From an uncultured Collinsella sp. (GTDB taxonomy: Bacteria; Actinomycetota; Coriobacteriia; Coriobacteriales; Coriobacteriaceae), in assembly GCA_900547345.1 (NCBI GenBank), contig URGG01000001.1, forward strand, positions 1 to 64,000: a DNA stretch of 64,000 nucleotides. The letters are read 5' to 3'. Numbering within the stretch: the first letter of the stretch is position 1; each line of letters opens with the position of its first letter. Positions 15,897 to 24,110 of the stretch are shown piece after piece. A program made the position numbers and the translations under genes. The notes under the pieces were generated by a model. The model saw nothing but the letters and a program-made list of their open reading frames with translations, was not told the DNA's origin and ran no database searches.

Positions 15897-16364
15897 TTAG
15901 GCCTCGTCGACGACCTTGAGGCCGCGCGTGTGGTCGATCTCGTTGAGGCGGGTAACGCGACGCTCGTGACGACCGCCCTCAAACTCGGCGTCGAGCCACT
16001 CGTCGACAATCATCTTGGCGAGCTCGGAGCCCACGACGCGGGCGCCAAAGGCGAGCACGTTGGTATTGTTGTGCATGCGGGAGAGCTTGGCGCTGAAGGG
16101 CTCGGAGCACACGACGGCGCGTACGCCCTCGACCTTGTTGGCAGCCAGGCTAATCCCGACACCGGTGCCACAGATGAGGATGCCCAGGTCGACGTCACCG
16201 TTGGCAACGGCCTTACCCACCTTGTAGCCGGCGATGGGGTAGTCAAAGCTCTCGGAGGTGTCGGTGCCAAAGTTCACGACCTCGCAGCCGCGCTCCTTCA
16301 GGTGCTCGGAGATGATGTTCTTGAGCTCGACGGCGGCGTGGTCGTTACCGATACCGATCTTCAT
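15897..16364 (-). CDS. rpiB: Ribose-5-phosphate isomerase B (RpiB/LacAB family)
   Basis: RpiB interconverts ribose 5-phosphate and ribulose 5-phosphate in the pentose phosphate pathway. The 155-residue protein starts MKIGIGNDHAAVELK, has the catalytic Cys in ICGTGVGIS and the phosphate-binding MHNNTNVLAFGAR block. The start is the ATG at 16364 after AGAGGAAC; the frame is open to 16580 but that extension has no family similarity. A related sugar phosphate isomerase activity (allose or galactose 6-phosphate) is possible. Confidence 0.93.
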   Translation of the reverse strand: MKIGIGNDHAAVELKNIISEHLKERGCEVVNFGTDTSESFDYPIAGYKVGKAVANGDVDLGILICGTGVGISLAANKVEGVRAVVCSEPFSAKLSRMHNNTNVLAFGARVVGSELAKMIVDEWLDAEFEGGRHERRVTRLNEIDHTRGLKVVDEA

Positions 16365-16636
16365 GGATGGTTCCTCTCTGGTCTGTGCGGCGCAAATGCT
16401 AAAGGTGTTTACCGCGTTCGACTGCATGATAGCGCGACTTTTGCATAAACGCTCGGGCGTTTTTTGGTCAAACGCTTTAGCAGGCAACAAGACTGGCTTC
16501 TCGTGAATGAATGTCGTCAGTTTGCGCTTGAGCGCCGTCCGCCGGAACCATGGTTGCGGTTTTTGATGCATTGTTATCAAATAAAGGAGCTAACATTTTT
16601 TGAGAGCCTAGCCCGTTATGCAAGCAGGAGATACCT

Positions 16637-17956
16637 ATGCCTACCGATTCCATCCGTGATGCCGCGTTTTGCGATGTTTTGAACCGCGAACTTGTCTGTG
16701 CACTCGGCTGCACCGAGCCCATTGCCGTTGCCTATGCAGCGGCGCTGGCGAGTCAGACGCTCGGTTGCGAACCCGATCATATGGATGTTGCATGCTCGGG
16801 CAACATCATCAAGAACGTTAAGAGCGTGACCGTGCCCAACTCGGGCGGTATGCACGGTATTGAAGCCGCGGCCGTGCTGGGTGCCGTGGGCGGCGACGCT
16901 AAGAGCGCTCTCGAGGTGCTCGAGAGCGTTGACGACGAAGACCGTGCTCGCGTGGCCGAGCTCCTCGCCGACGCCGACTACTGCGATGTGTCGCTTGTCG
17001 AGGGTGTGCCCAACCTCTACATCAAGGTGACTGCCACGGCTGGGGGCCATACCGCGGTCGTCGAGATTACCGACCACCACACTAATGTCACGTGCCATAC
17101 GCTCGACGGTATTCCGGTATGCGGCAAGTCGGCGGGGGAGTGTGCCGCCTGCGCCGAGCGCGTGGTGGCCGAGCGTGCGGCGGATAAGGCCGACACGCCC
17201 ATGTCGATTGAGTCCATCATCGACTTTATCGAGGACGGTGACATTGAGGACGCCCGCGCTGCCGTTGAGCGTCAGATTGAGCTGAATGGTGCAATCAGTG
17301 CCGAGGGCCTTGCGCACGCTTGGGGCGCCGAGGTGGGTCGTACGCTGCTGGGTGCTCGTGCCGATGACGTCGCCTGCCGTGCCCGTGCCCGTGCGGCCGC
17401 CGGGTCCGACGCCCGCATGAACGGCTGCGCGCTGCCGGTCGCCATTGTGTGCGGCTCGGGCAATCAGGGCATTACCTGCGCATTGCCCGTCATGGAGTAT
17501 GCCGAGTACCTGCGTTGCGACCACGAGCGCCTGGTGCGCGCCGTGATGCTGTCCGATCTTATCGCCGTGCATATCAAGAGCTATATTGGTGCGCTCTCGG
17601 CGTTTTGCGGTGCTATTTGCGCCGCGTGCGGCGCCGGCGCTGCGATTACCTGGCTGTGCGGTGGCACGCGCGAGCAGATTGGCGCGACGGTCTCGAATAC
17701 GCTCGGTAACGTGGGCGGCATCGTGTGCGACGGCGCCAAGGCGAGCTGTGCCGCCAAGATCTCGGCTGCCGTCGATGCGGCGATTCTGGGCCACGATATG
17801 GCTATGCAAGGTCGCGGCTTCCGCGCCGGCGAGGGCCTGATCCAGGATACCGTTGAGCAGACAATCGCCAGCATGGGCTACGTGGGCCGCGTGGGCATGA
17901 AGGACACCGACGTCGAGATCCTCAACATCATGATCGGCAAGACTCGAGTGTGCTAG
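16637..17956 (+). CDS. L-cysteine desulfidase family protein (UPF0597, CyuA/YhaM-like)
   Basis: The 439-residue protein matches the iron-sulfur serine dehydratase-like family that breaks L-cysteine into pyruvate, ammonia and sulfide. Recognisable blocks are ALGCTEPIAVAYAAALA at the N-terminus, SGNIIKNVKSVTVPN, and a Cys/Gly-rich C-terminal part with AFCGAICAACGAG and GGIVCDGAKASCAAKI, which supply ligands for a 4Fe-4S cluster. The ATG at 16637 follows GCAGGAGATACCT. It stands alone between divergent rpiB and a convergent HAD gene. A role in cysteine catabolism and sulfide release in the gut is inferred from the family. Confidence 0.85.
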   Translation: MPTDSIRDAAFCDVLNRELVCALGCTEPIAVAYAAALASQTLGCEPDHMDVACSGNIIKNVKSVTVPNSGGMHGIEAAAVLGAVGGDAKSALEVLESVDDEDRARVAELLADADYCDVSLVEGVPNLYIKVTATAGGHTAVVEITDHHTNVTCHTLDGIPVCGKSAGECAACAERVVAERAADKADTPMSIESIIDFIEDGDIEDARAAVERQIELNGAISAEGLAHAWGAEVGRTLLGARADDVACRARARAAAGSDARMNGCALPVAIVCGSGNQGITCALPVMEYAEYLRCDHERLVRAVMLSDLIAVHIKSYIGALSAFCGAICAACGAGAAITWLCGGTREQIGATVSNTLGNVGGIVCDGAKASCAAKISAAVDAAILGHDMAMQGRGFRAGEGLIQDTVEQTIASMGYVGRVGMKDTDVEILNIMIGKTRVC

Positions 17957-17983
17957 TTACGCGGTTTTACCAAACCGCGTAAC
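17956..17983. terminator. Hairpin at the stop codon of the desulfidase gene
   Basis: GTTACGCGGTTT and AAACCGCGTAAC form a perfect 12-bp stem with a TACC loop, starting at the last base of the stop codon. No T-tract follows, but the structured element at 17989 begins six bases later. Confidence 0.6.
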
Positions 17984-17988
17984 CAGTC

Positions 17989-18100
17989 GACGCTGCAAAC
18001 GCCCCTAAGCGGCAATCTGCCTTTCAATCGTCGGGCATGGCCAGAAGGCCTATGCCCTCTTCTTTCAAGGCACATTGCTCGCTTAGGGGCATTTTCGCTG
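17989..18100 (+). ncRNA. Structured repeat element, copy 1 (candidate noncoding RNA or conserved hairpin)
   Basis: This 112-base stretch is about 75 percent identical by eye to 21079-21190. It folds into one long interrupted hairpin: 18001-18010 with 18081-18090, GCAA (18012) with TTGC (18075), TGCCTT (18018) with AAGGCA (18067), and GGGCATGGCC (18033) with GGCC-ATGCCC (18047-18057). The sequence of the outer and apical helices differs from copy 2 while pairing is kept. It could be an RNA, a 3'-end processing structure or a small mobile palindrome. Confidence 0.6.
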
Positions 18101-18145
18101 ACTCATGCTCAACCTGCGGCGCTATTTTGTTTGGAGCGAGGGGTC

Positions 18146-18904
18146 CTATGACAGTTCGTCGGCTACTTGGTGTTCGTAGAAGGCTTCTACTACGGCGTTA
18201 AAGTCGCGGGCGAAGTCTTCCATGGTTCCGCGCCAGGTGGCTCGGCTGGGCTTGCCCTGGCCCACAAAGGCGGTTTGGATGCCGCAGGCAGGGCTGGGGA
18301 AGTCGCGTTTTGGATCGTTGCCCACCATAAGGACCTCGTGCGGCTCGAGCCCCATCACCTGAAGCTGCTCTAGATAGTAGGTGGCATCGGGCTTGCAGCG
18401 GGTGGCGTTTCCCATGTGCGTGACGAGTTCAAAGGGAGCGTCAGCCAGGTCGCCCCAACCCATACGGCACTCGATGGCCCCCTGGGGAAAGCTGGGGTTG
18501 GTAAAGAGCGCGCAACGCAGCCCTGCGTCCTGTACGGCCTGGAGCGCGGCGTGTGCGCCCGGCATGGCGTGGGCGTTAATGATATCGTCGTTCTTGTACG
18601 GAAGAACTTCGCGCTCGTAGTAGGTAAACGCCTCGTAGATGATGGGATCGGAGAGGCGGATGCCGCATCGGCGCTCGACCTCGGTGCGGTAAAACTCAAG
18701 ATTGGTGCGATTGTCCGTGCCGCTGCGGCGATTGGCGTTGAGGTCGACCAGGATGGTGCCGAGGCGTGCCATCGTGCCACCGCGGCTGCGGCGCCCGATA
18801 TCCGCGAGCATCGATGAGACATCCTTAAAATAGCGAAGGATGAACGCATTGAGGTTGATGCTAAGAAGCGTCTCGTCCATATCGAAAACGACTGCTTTGA
18901 GCAC
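18146..18904 (-). CDS. HAD family hydrolase
   Basis: The 252-residue protein has HAD motif I VVFDMDETLL at the N-terminus, motif II in CALFTNPSF, a Lys in the RCKPDA segment and motif III MVGNDPKRDFPSPACGI. The cap is alpha-helical and inserted between motif I and II (class I, like phosphoglycolate phosphatase or haloacid dehalogenase). The substrate is unknown. The start chosen is GTG at 18904 (MLKAVVFDMD...), behind GAGAAAGGTG; the frame continues to 19075 without family similarity. Divergent from rpsA with 315 bases between. Confidence 0.85.
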   Translation of the reverse strand: MLKAVVFDMDETLLSINLNAFILRYFKDVSSMLADIGRRSRGGTMARLGTILVDLNANRRSGTDNRTNLEFYRTEVERRCGIRLSDPIIYEAFTYYEREVLPYKNDDIINAHAMPGAHAALQAVQDAGLRCALFTNPSFPQGAIECRMGWGDLADAPFELVTHMGNATRCKPDATYYLEQLQVMGLEPHEVLMVGNDPKRDFPSPACGIQTAFVGQGKPSRATWRGTMEDFARDFNAVVEAFYEHQVADELS

Positions 18905-19219
18905 GCGGGCACCTTTCTCGTAAATTTGATCTAGAGTCGTTGGCTCCGGATACTTTACCCCAAAGCCAAATGCCTGGCTGGTTATCGTCAAGTTGTGGAG
19001 ACGTGTGTTCATAAGATTACGAAAAAGTCTCCACACGAGTAAAAAATCGCAGTTCACGCTTGAAATCGAACTCATTTCCCCGTAACCTATACGAACGTGA
19101 TTGCATAAGCGTCACATTAGTATCTGTCGGCTCCCGAGTGTTCCTAAACGTTGTGTGCTTGTCGCACCCTTCTGTAGGTCCTAGCAATCGGGGCCCCGTA
19201 GTTCGAAAGGGGTCCACCT
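18905..19219. other. Intergenic space between the HAD gene and rpsA
   Basis: No ORF is supported here. One hairpin is visible, GTGGAGAC at 18995-19002 with GTCTCCAC at 19027-19034. The promoters of both divergent genes must lie here, but I could not place consensus boxes with confidence. Confidence 0.5.
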
Positions 19220-20386
19220 TTGAGTGAGATTCAGAACTCGTCCATTTTCTCTCTTGACGATGTCAATGAGGAGGAGATGAACAACCTCATCGACGGTACG
19301 ATTACCGACTTTGATGAGGGCGATCTCGTTAACGGCACTGTCGTTAAGATCGAGCATGACGAGGTGCTCGTTGACATCGGATTCAAGTCCGAGGGCGTTA
19401 TCCCGGTCCGCGAGCTGTCCATCCGCAAGGACGCTAACCCTGCAGACATCGTTGCACTCGGTGATCCCATCGAGGCTCTGGTTCTCCAGAAGGAGGACAA
19501 GGACGGTCGTCTGGTCCTGTCCAAGAAGCGTGCCGAGTACGAGCGTGCTTGGAACCGCATCGAGGAGAAGTTCAACTCCGGCGAGAACGTCGAGGGCGAG
19601 GTTATCGAGGTTGTCAAGGGCGGCCTGATCCTCGACATCGGCCTGCGTGGCTTCCTGCCCGCTTCCCTCGTCGACCTCCGTCGTGTCAAGGACCTCACCT
19701 CCTACATGGGCACCCGCATCGAGGCTCGCGTCATCGAGATGGACCGCAACCGCAACAACGTCGTCCTCTCCCGTCGCGTCGTGCTCGAGGAGTCCCGTAA
19801 GGCCGAGCGCTCCGAGATCCTGTCCAAGCTCAAGTCTGGCATGCGTCTCCAGGGCACCGTTTCCTCCATCGTCGACTTCGGCGCCTTCGTCGACCTCGGC
19901 GGTATCGACGGCCTCATCCACATCTCCGAGCTTTCCTGGAACCACGTCAACCATCCTTCCGAGGTTGTCAAGGTCGGCCAGGAGGTCGAGGTCGAGGTTC
20001 TCGACGTCGATCTCAACCGCGAGCGCATCTCCCTGGGTCTCAAGCAGACCACCGAGGATCCGTGGCGCGCACTGGTCAAGAAGTACCCCGTCGGCGCTAT
20101 CGTCGAGGGCACTGTGACCAAGCTTGTCCCGTTCGGCGCTTTCGTCGATCTGGGCGAGGGCATCGAGGGCCTGGTTCACATCTCCGAGATGGCCAACAAG
20201 CACGTCGATCAGCCTTCTCAGGTCACCCACGTGGGCGACAAGGTTCAGGTCAAGGTCATGGAGATCGACCTCGACCGTCGTCGTATCTCCCTGTCCATGA
20301 AGTCCGCTGCTGAGACTCTGGGCGTCGAGATCGAGGTTACTCCGCTGCCTTCCGAGAAGAAGGACGAGGAGACCGACGCCGAGTAA
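19220..20386 (+). CDS. rpsA: 30S ribosomal protein S1
   Basis: S1 helps the ribosome bind mRNA. The 388-residue protein has four S1 (OB-fold) domains, at about residues 30-100, 118-185, 203-272 and 289-358; the last two carry the classic GAFVDLG...GLVHISE pattern. Four domains are usual in Gram-positive bacteria, against six in E. coli. The start is a TTG at 19220 after GAAAGGGG. A strong terminator follows at 20412. Codon use is strongly biased to C-ending codons, as expected for a highly expressed gene. Confidence 0.95.
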   Translation: MSEIQNSSIFSLDDVNEEEMNNLIDGTITDFDEGDLVNGTVVKIEHDEVLVDIGFKSEGVIPVRELSIRKDANPADIVALGDPIEALVLQKEDKDGRLVLSKKRAEYERAWNRIEEKFNSGENVEGEVIEVVKGGLILDIGLRGFLPASLVDLRRVKDLTSYMGTRIEARVIEMDRNRNNVVLSRRVVLEESRKAERSEILSKLKSGMRLQGTVSSIVDFGAFVDLGGIDGLIHISELSWNHVNHPSEVVKVGQEVEVEVLDVDLNRERISLGLKQTTEDPWRALVKKYPVGAIVEGTVTKLVPFGAFVDLGEGIEGLVHISEMANKHVDQPSQVTHVGDKVQVKVMEIDLDRRRISLSMKSAAETLGVEIEVTPLPSEKKDEETDAE

Positions 20387-20411
20387 ATCGGTTTGACGAT
20401 CACTTGTTTTA

Positions 20412-20444
20412 AGGGACCCGTTCGCAATGGACGGGTCCCTTTTT
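20412..20444 (+). terminator. Terminator after rpsA
   Basis: A perfect 10-bp stem (AGGGACCCGT at 20412-20421 with ACGGGTCCCT at 20431-20440) is followed by a T-run at 20440-20444. Confidence 0.93.
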
Positions 20445-20711
20445 GCATTTGCTGCCAAGGTGCGCAATGCTGCCCGGGCTGTCCACAGGCTATTGGATTG
20501 TCGGTGCATGAAAAATGCCGACATCCCGCCTCGGGGAGGAGGCGGGAACACACCGAGTAGACGGAGGGGTGCGGAGCGCGGTCGCGTCTCGACTGACGAC
20601 GTTGCCCATCGACAGGACCATTGTAGCGCATGGCGGTTCTTGGTTTATCGTGTCGAGCATTTGCGTTGTGCCATTGCCTGCGGCAACGGTGTGTTACACT
20701 TTTTCACTGCT

Positions 20712-21067
20712 GAGTGGGCCAGACGGTCGCGCGATGTGCTGCTTGCAGTACGCGTGAGGAAAGTCCGGGCTCCAGAGGGCGGGATGCCGGCTAACGGCCG
20801 GGCGGAGTGATCCGACGGAAAGCGCCGCAGAAAAGAAGACTCCCACCTGCGCCGCAAGGCGTAAAGGGAAAAGCTGAAACGGTGGTGTAAGAGACCACCA
20901 GCGTCGTGGTAACACGGCGGCTTGGCAAGCCCCATCCGGAGCAAGCGCGAATAGGAACGCTATGGGCCGGCCCGGTCCGCGTTCGGGTAGCGTGCGTGGA
21001 GTTGCACGGTAACGTGCAGACAAGATAAATGACCGTTCACGACAGAACCCGGCTTACAAGCCCACTC
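20712..21067 (+). ncRNA. rnpB: RNase P RNA (type A)
   Basis: The RNA is the catalytic part of RNase P, which matures tRNA 5' ends. Universal blocks are present: GAGGAAAGTCCGGGCTCC (CR I) near the 5' end, GATCCGACGGAAAGCG-like P-helix sequence, and ACAGAACCCGGCTTA (CR V) at the 3' end. The ends are set by helix P1, GAGTGGGC at 20712-20719 with GCCCACTC at 21060-21067. A possible -10 box TACACT lies at 20695-20700. The gap 20387-20711 otherwise holds the rpsA terminator, a GC-rich hairpin near 20527 and no supported ORF. Confidence 0.96.
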
Positions 21068-21078
21068 GGCACTTTGTT

Positions 21079-21190
21079 GACGCTGCGAACCCGTCAGCGC
21101 GGCAATCTGCCTTTCAAGCCTTCGGGCATGACCATAAGGTCAATGCCCTCGTCTTTCAAGGCACCTTGCTCGCGCTGACGGGTTCTCGCT
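21079..21190 (+). ncRNA. Structured repeat element, copy 2 (candidate noncoding RNA or conserved hairpin)
   Basis: It lies 12 bases after rnpB in the same orientation as copy 1 (17989-18100). The helices are 21090-21100 with 21172-21182, GCAA (21102) with TTGC (21166), TGCCTT (21108) with AAGGCA (21158), and GGGCATGACC (21124) with GGTC-ATGCCC (21138-21148). The invariant strand segments are GACGCTGC, GGCAATCTGCCTTTCAA and TCTTTCAAGGCA. Function is unknown. Confidence 0.6.
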
Positions 21191-21303
21191 TTCGTTTACG
21201 GAATCATCGGTGTTGCCGTTCTATTTACCGGGATTAACGGTACGTTCTTTGCCGTATTATTTAGGCTGTTTGTTGCTGCGCTTTATTTTGTTGAGGGGCT
21301 TTG

Positions 21304-21939
21304 TTGGACAGCTATTTTACTCTGCAATCGAATATTGAGGCTTCGGGCGAGTTTTTGGACCGCAAGAGCCGGTTTATTGCCCAGCTGGTCCATATTGAGT
21401 CCGAGGATGAGGCGAATGCCTTTATCGAGATGGTTCGCAAGCGTCATTATGACGCTCGACACAATGTCCCCGCGTGGATTTTAGTCGATGGACGTGAGCG
21501 CCAGAGCGATGACGGCGAGCCGAGCCGCACGAGCGGCATGCCGACGCTTGAGGTGTTGCGTGGTGCAGGGCTCAAAAATGTTTGCTGCGTGGTGACGCGC
21601 TATTTTGGTGGCACGCTGCTGGGACCTGGTGGCTTGGTACGTGCCTATACTGCGGCGACGCAGGCGGCGGTGGCCGCGGCTCAGGAGGCCGGGCAGATCG
21701 TCGAGATGACGAGTGTAGTGCCGGTTGACGTGCATGTGGCCTATCCGCAGTATGAGCAGGTGCTTCGTTTGGCGCAGGATTCGGGTGCCAAGGTTTCGGA
21801 TACCGATTACGCGGATGCCGTGACACTTCATTTGGTGTTTAAGGCGGGGGAGCAGGAGCCGTTTTGCGCTAAGATGCGCGAGCTTATGGCGGGGCGCGAG
21901 GAGATTGAGGTCGGCGCTCCCGAATTTGCCGAGTTCTAA
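21304..21939 (+). CDS. YigZ/IMPACT family protein (UPF0029)
   Basis: The 211-residue protein has the YigZ N-terminal motif DRKSRFIAQ, a DDGEPS block followed by SGMPTLEVL, and VTRYFGGTLLGPGGLVRAY, all characteristic. A smaller C-terminal DUF1949-like domain follows. The family is related to the eukaryotic translation-linked regulator IMPACT; the bacterial role is not settled. The start is a TTG: two are adjacent at 21301 and 21304, and spacing from GAGGGG favours 21304. No neighbour suggests an operon. Confidence 0.85.
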   Translation: MDSYFTLQSNIEASGEFLDRKSRFIAQLVHIESEDEANAFIEMVRKRHYDARHNVPAWILVDGRERQSDDGEPSRTSGMPTLEVLRGAGLKNVCCVVTRYFGGTLLGPGGLVRAYTAATQAAVAAAQEAGQIVEMTSVVPVDVHVAYPQYEQVLRLAQDSGAKVSDTDYADAVTLHLVFKAGEQEPFCAKMRELMAGREEIEVGAPEFAEF

Positions 21940-22007
21940 CGGCGACGGCCGGCGTGCTTTTGGATGGATCCCAAGCGCGCCGGTCGTCGTTTTTCTGTTG
22001 CTGCCGT

Positions 22008-22454
22008 TTACTCGGCGAGCTGCTTTAGCACATCGCAGGCGATCTCGACGGCATCGTCGATGCAACCGCGGCAGCTGCGGAGCGGACCCTTATCCGATCC
22101 GATGCCCTTGAGCGTGCCGCAGACGGTCGTCGTATTCTTCTCGCCAAAACGCTTGGCGATTCCGCGCGACAGCTTGTAGGTCTGGCCCTTGGTCTTGGGG
22201 TTTTCCATGCCGTCGCTCATTACAAAGCCCATGATGGCCACGGCGCCCGAGATAGCGCCGCAGGTTTCGGTCATACCGCCCATGCCAGCGCCAAAGCCCT
22301 CGGTGAGGGTAAAGGCGACCTGGGGGTCGAGCCCGACGGCGGGAGCGAGCGTGCAGGCGACGGCCTGAGCGCAGTTAAAGCCACGGGCGTGGTATTCGGC
22401 AGCCTGAGCCTGGCAGGCGGTGATGTCGAGCTGGGCCGTATCGATTTGCTTCAT
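22008..22454 (-). CDS. C_GCAxxG_C_C family redox-type protein
   Basis: The 148-residue protein has the Cys pattern that names the family: NCAQAV near residue 29, ETCGAISGA near residue 80, then a C-terminal CGTLKG and CRGCIDDA. These Cys residues probably bind a metal or take part in redox chemistry, but no function is established. The start is the ATG at 22454 behind AAGGAGACAACG. It is convergent with the YigZ-family gene and divergent from metY. Confidence 0.8.
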   Translation of the reverse strand: MKQIDTAQLDITACQAQAAEYHARGFNCAQAVACTLAPAVGLDPQVAFTLTEGFGAGMGGMTETCGAISGAVAIMGFVMSDGMENPKTKGQTYKLSRGIAKRFGEKNTTTVCGTLKGIGSDKGPLRSCRGCIDDAVEIACDVLKQLAE

Positions 22455-22685
22455 CGTTGTCTCCTTGGTTACGGTGTACCCGCCTATGGTACCCGTGACG
22501 GTGCATGTAATCATCGAGAGCTTCATGGATGCCTTATTTTTATCTATCGAGTAAATGCCCAAGGCTTGAGATAAATACCCCTGATCAATTTGTCCAACAA
22601 CCTACCTTTGGGATGGGTTGAGAGGGGTGCAGGGTAGCGGTATCGTGAACCGAATAAAACTAAAACCCAGGCAAGGGAGCTAGAT

Positions 22686-23969
22686 ATGAGCGAGCAGACT
22701 ATCGGTACCACATGTGTTCAGGGCGGCTATCACCCGGGAGATGCGGAGCCGCGCCAGGTGCCCATTTACCAGTCCACCACGTGGAAGTACGACACGTCCG
22801 AGCACATGGGCAAGCTGTTTGACCTGGAGGAGTCTGGCTACTTCTACAGCCGTCTGCAGAACCCCACGTGCGATTTGGTTGCCGCCAAGATCTGTGAGAT
22901 GGAGGGCGGCGCCGCTGCGATGCTCACGAGCTCGGGCATGGCTGCGAACTTCCTCGCTATCTTTAACGTGGCCGGTGCTGGCGATCACGTGGTCGCAAGC
23001 TCTGCCATTTACGGCGGTACCTACAACCTACTTGCTCATACCATGGAGCGCATGGGCTTGACCTGCACGTTCGTTGCCCCTGACTGCACCGATGAGGAGC
23101 TCGAGGCAGCCTTTGAGCCCAATACCAAGCTTGTCTTTGGCGAGACGATTGCCAACCCCGCCCTTGCCGTGCTCGATATTGAGCGCTTTGCCAAGGCCGC
23201 ACATGACCACGGCGTGCCGTTGATGGTCGACAACACCTTCCCGACGCCCGTGATGTGCCGTCCCTTTGAGTGGGGCGCCGACATCGTTACGCACTCCACC
23301 ACCAAGTACATGGATGGACATGCTGCCTACCTGGGCGGCGTGATCGTCGACCACGGCCAGTTTGACTGGATGGCCCATGCGGACAAGTTCCCGGGTCTTA
23401 CCACGCCCGATGAGAGCTACCACGGCGTGACCTATGCCGAGAAGTTCGGTCGCGAGGGTGCCTTCATTACCAAGGCAACCGCTCAGCTTATGCGCGATCT
23501 TGGTCCCATGCAGAACCCGCATGCGGCGTTTTTCTTGAACAGCTCGCTCGAGAGCCTGCATGTGCGCATGCCGCGTCATTGTGAGAACGGCCTGGCCGTT
23601 GCCAAGTTCCTGCAGAGTCATCCCAAGGTACGCTTCGTGAGCTATCCGGGCCTGGAGGGCGACAAGTACTATGACCTGGCTCAGAAGTACATGCCCAACG
23701 GTACCTGCGGCGTTGTGAGCTTTGGCTTTAACGGTGGCCGTGCGGCGGCCGAGACCTTTATGAAGAGCCTCAAGCTCGCCCAGATCGCCACGCACGTGGC
23801 CGACGCCCGCACTTGCTGCCTGCATCCCGCTAATGCCACGCATCGCCAGATGAACGATGAGGAACTCATTGCCTGTGGCATTTCCGCCGACATGGTGCGC
23901 TTGTCGTGCGGCCTCGAGGACACGGCCGATCTGATTGCCGACCTTGAGCAGGCACTCGAGCAGTGCTAG
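22686..23969 (+). CDS. metY: O-acetylhomoserine sulfhydrylase-type PLP enzyme (Cys/Met metabolism)
   Basis: The 427-residue protein belongs to the Cys/Met metabolism PLP enzymes. It has the YSRLQNPT block, the aldimine Lys in HSTTKYMDGH and an SSGMAAN cofactor-binding turn. The length and the HSTTKYxxGH context fit O-acetylhomoserine aminocarboxypropyltransferase, which makes homocysteine from sulfide; a methionine gamma-lyase or cystathionine gamma-synthase role cannot be excluded. The ATG follows AAGGGAGCTAGAT. I found no SAM or other riboswitch in the 123-base upstream region. A terminator follows at 24039. Confidence 0.85.
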   Translation: MSEQTIGTTCVQGGYHPGDAEPRQVPIYQSTTWKYDTSEHMGKLFDLEESGYFYSRLQNPTCDLVAAKICEMEGGAAAMLTSSGMAANFLAIFNVAGAGDHVVASSAIYGGTYNLLAHTMERMGLTCTFVAPDCTDEELEAAFEPNTKLVFGETIANPALAVLDIERFAKAAHDHGVPLMVDNTFPTPVMCRPFEWGADIVTHSTTKYMDGHAAYLGGVIVDHGQFDWMAHADKFPGLTTPDESYHGVTYAEKFGREGAFITKATAQLMRDLGPMQNPHAAFFLNSSLESLHVRMPRHCENGLAVAKFLQSHPKVRFVSYPGLEGDKYYDLAQKYMPNGTCGVVSFGFNGGRAAAETFMKSLKLAQIATHVADARTCCLHPANATHRQMNDEELIACGISADMVRLSCGLEDTADLIADLEQALEQC

Positions 23970-24038
23970 GCTAGCGTGCGTGCGAGGCGTGGGACGGCTT
24001 TTCGGCTGACGACGTCCTCATAGTTCCGATTCCGTAGG

Positions 24039-24085
24039 CGGGACCCCGATCGTGTCCGTTTGTAGGCGATTGGGGTCCCGTTTTT
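24039..24085 (+). terminator. Terminator after metY
   Basis: CGGGACCCCGAT (24039-24050) pairs with ATTGGGGTCCCG (24069-24080) with one wobble, followed by TTTTT. It ends 25 bases before the next gene. Confidence 0.88.
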
Positions 24086-24110
24086 GCGTTGCACGATAGA
24101 AAGGATATAC

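Noticed and set aside
22563..22685. A SAM riboswitch upstream of metY.
   Set aside because: The 123-base region lacks the conserved core of known SAM riboswitch classes.
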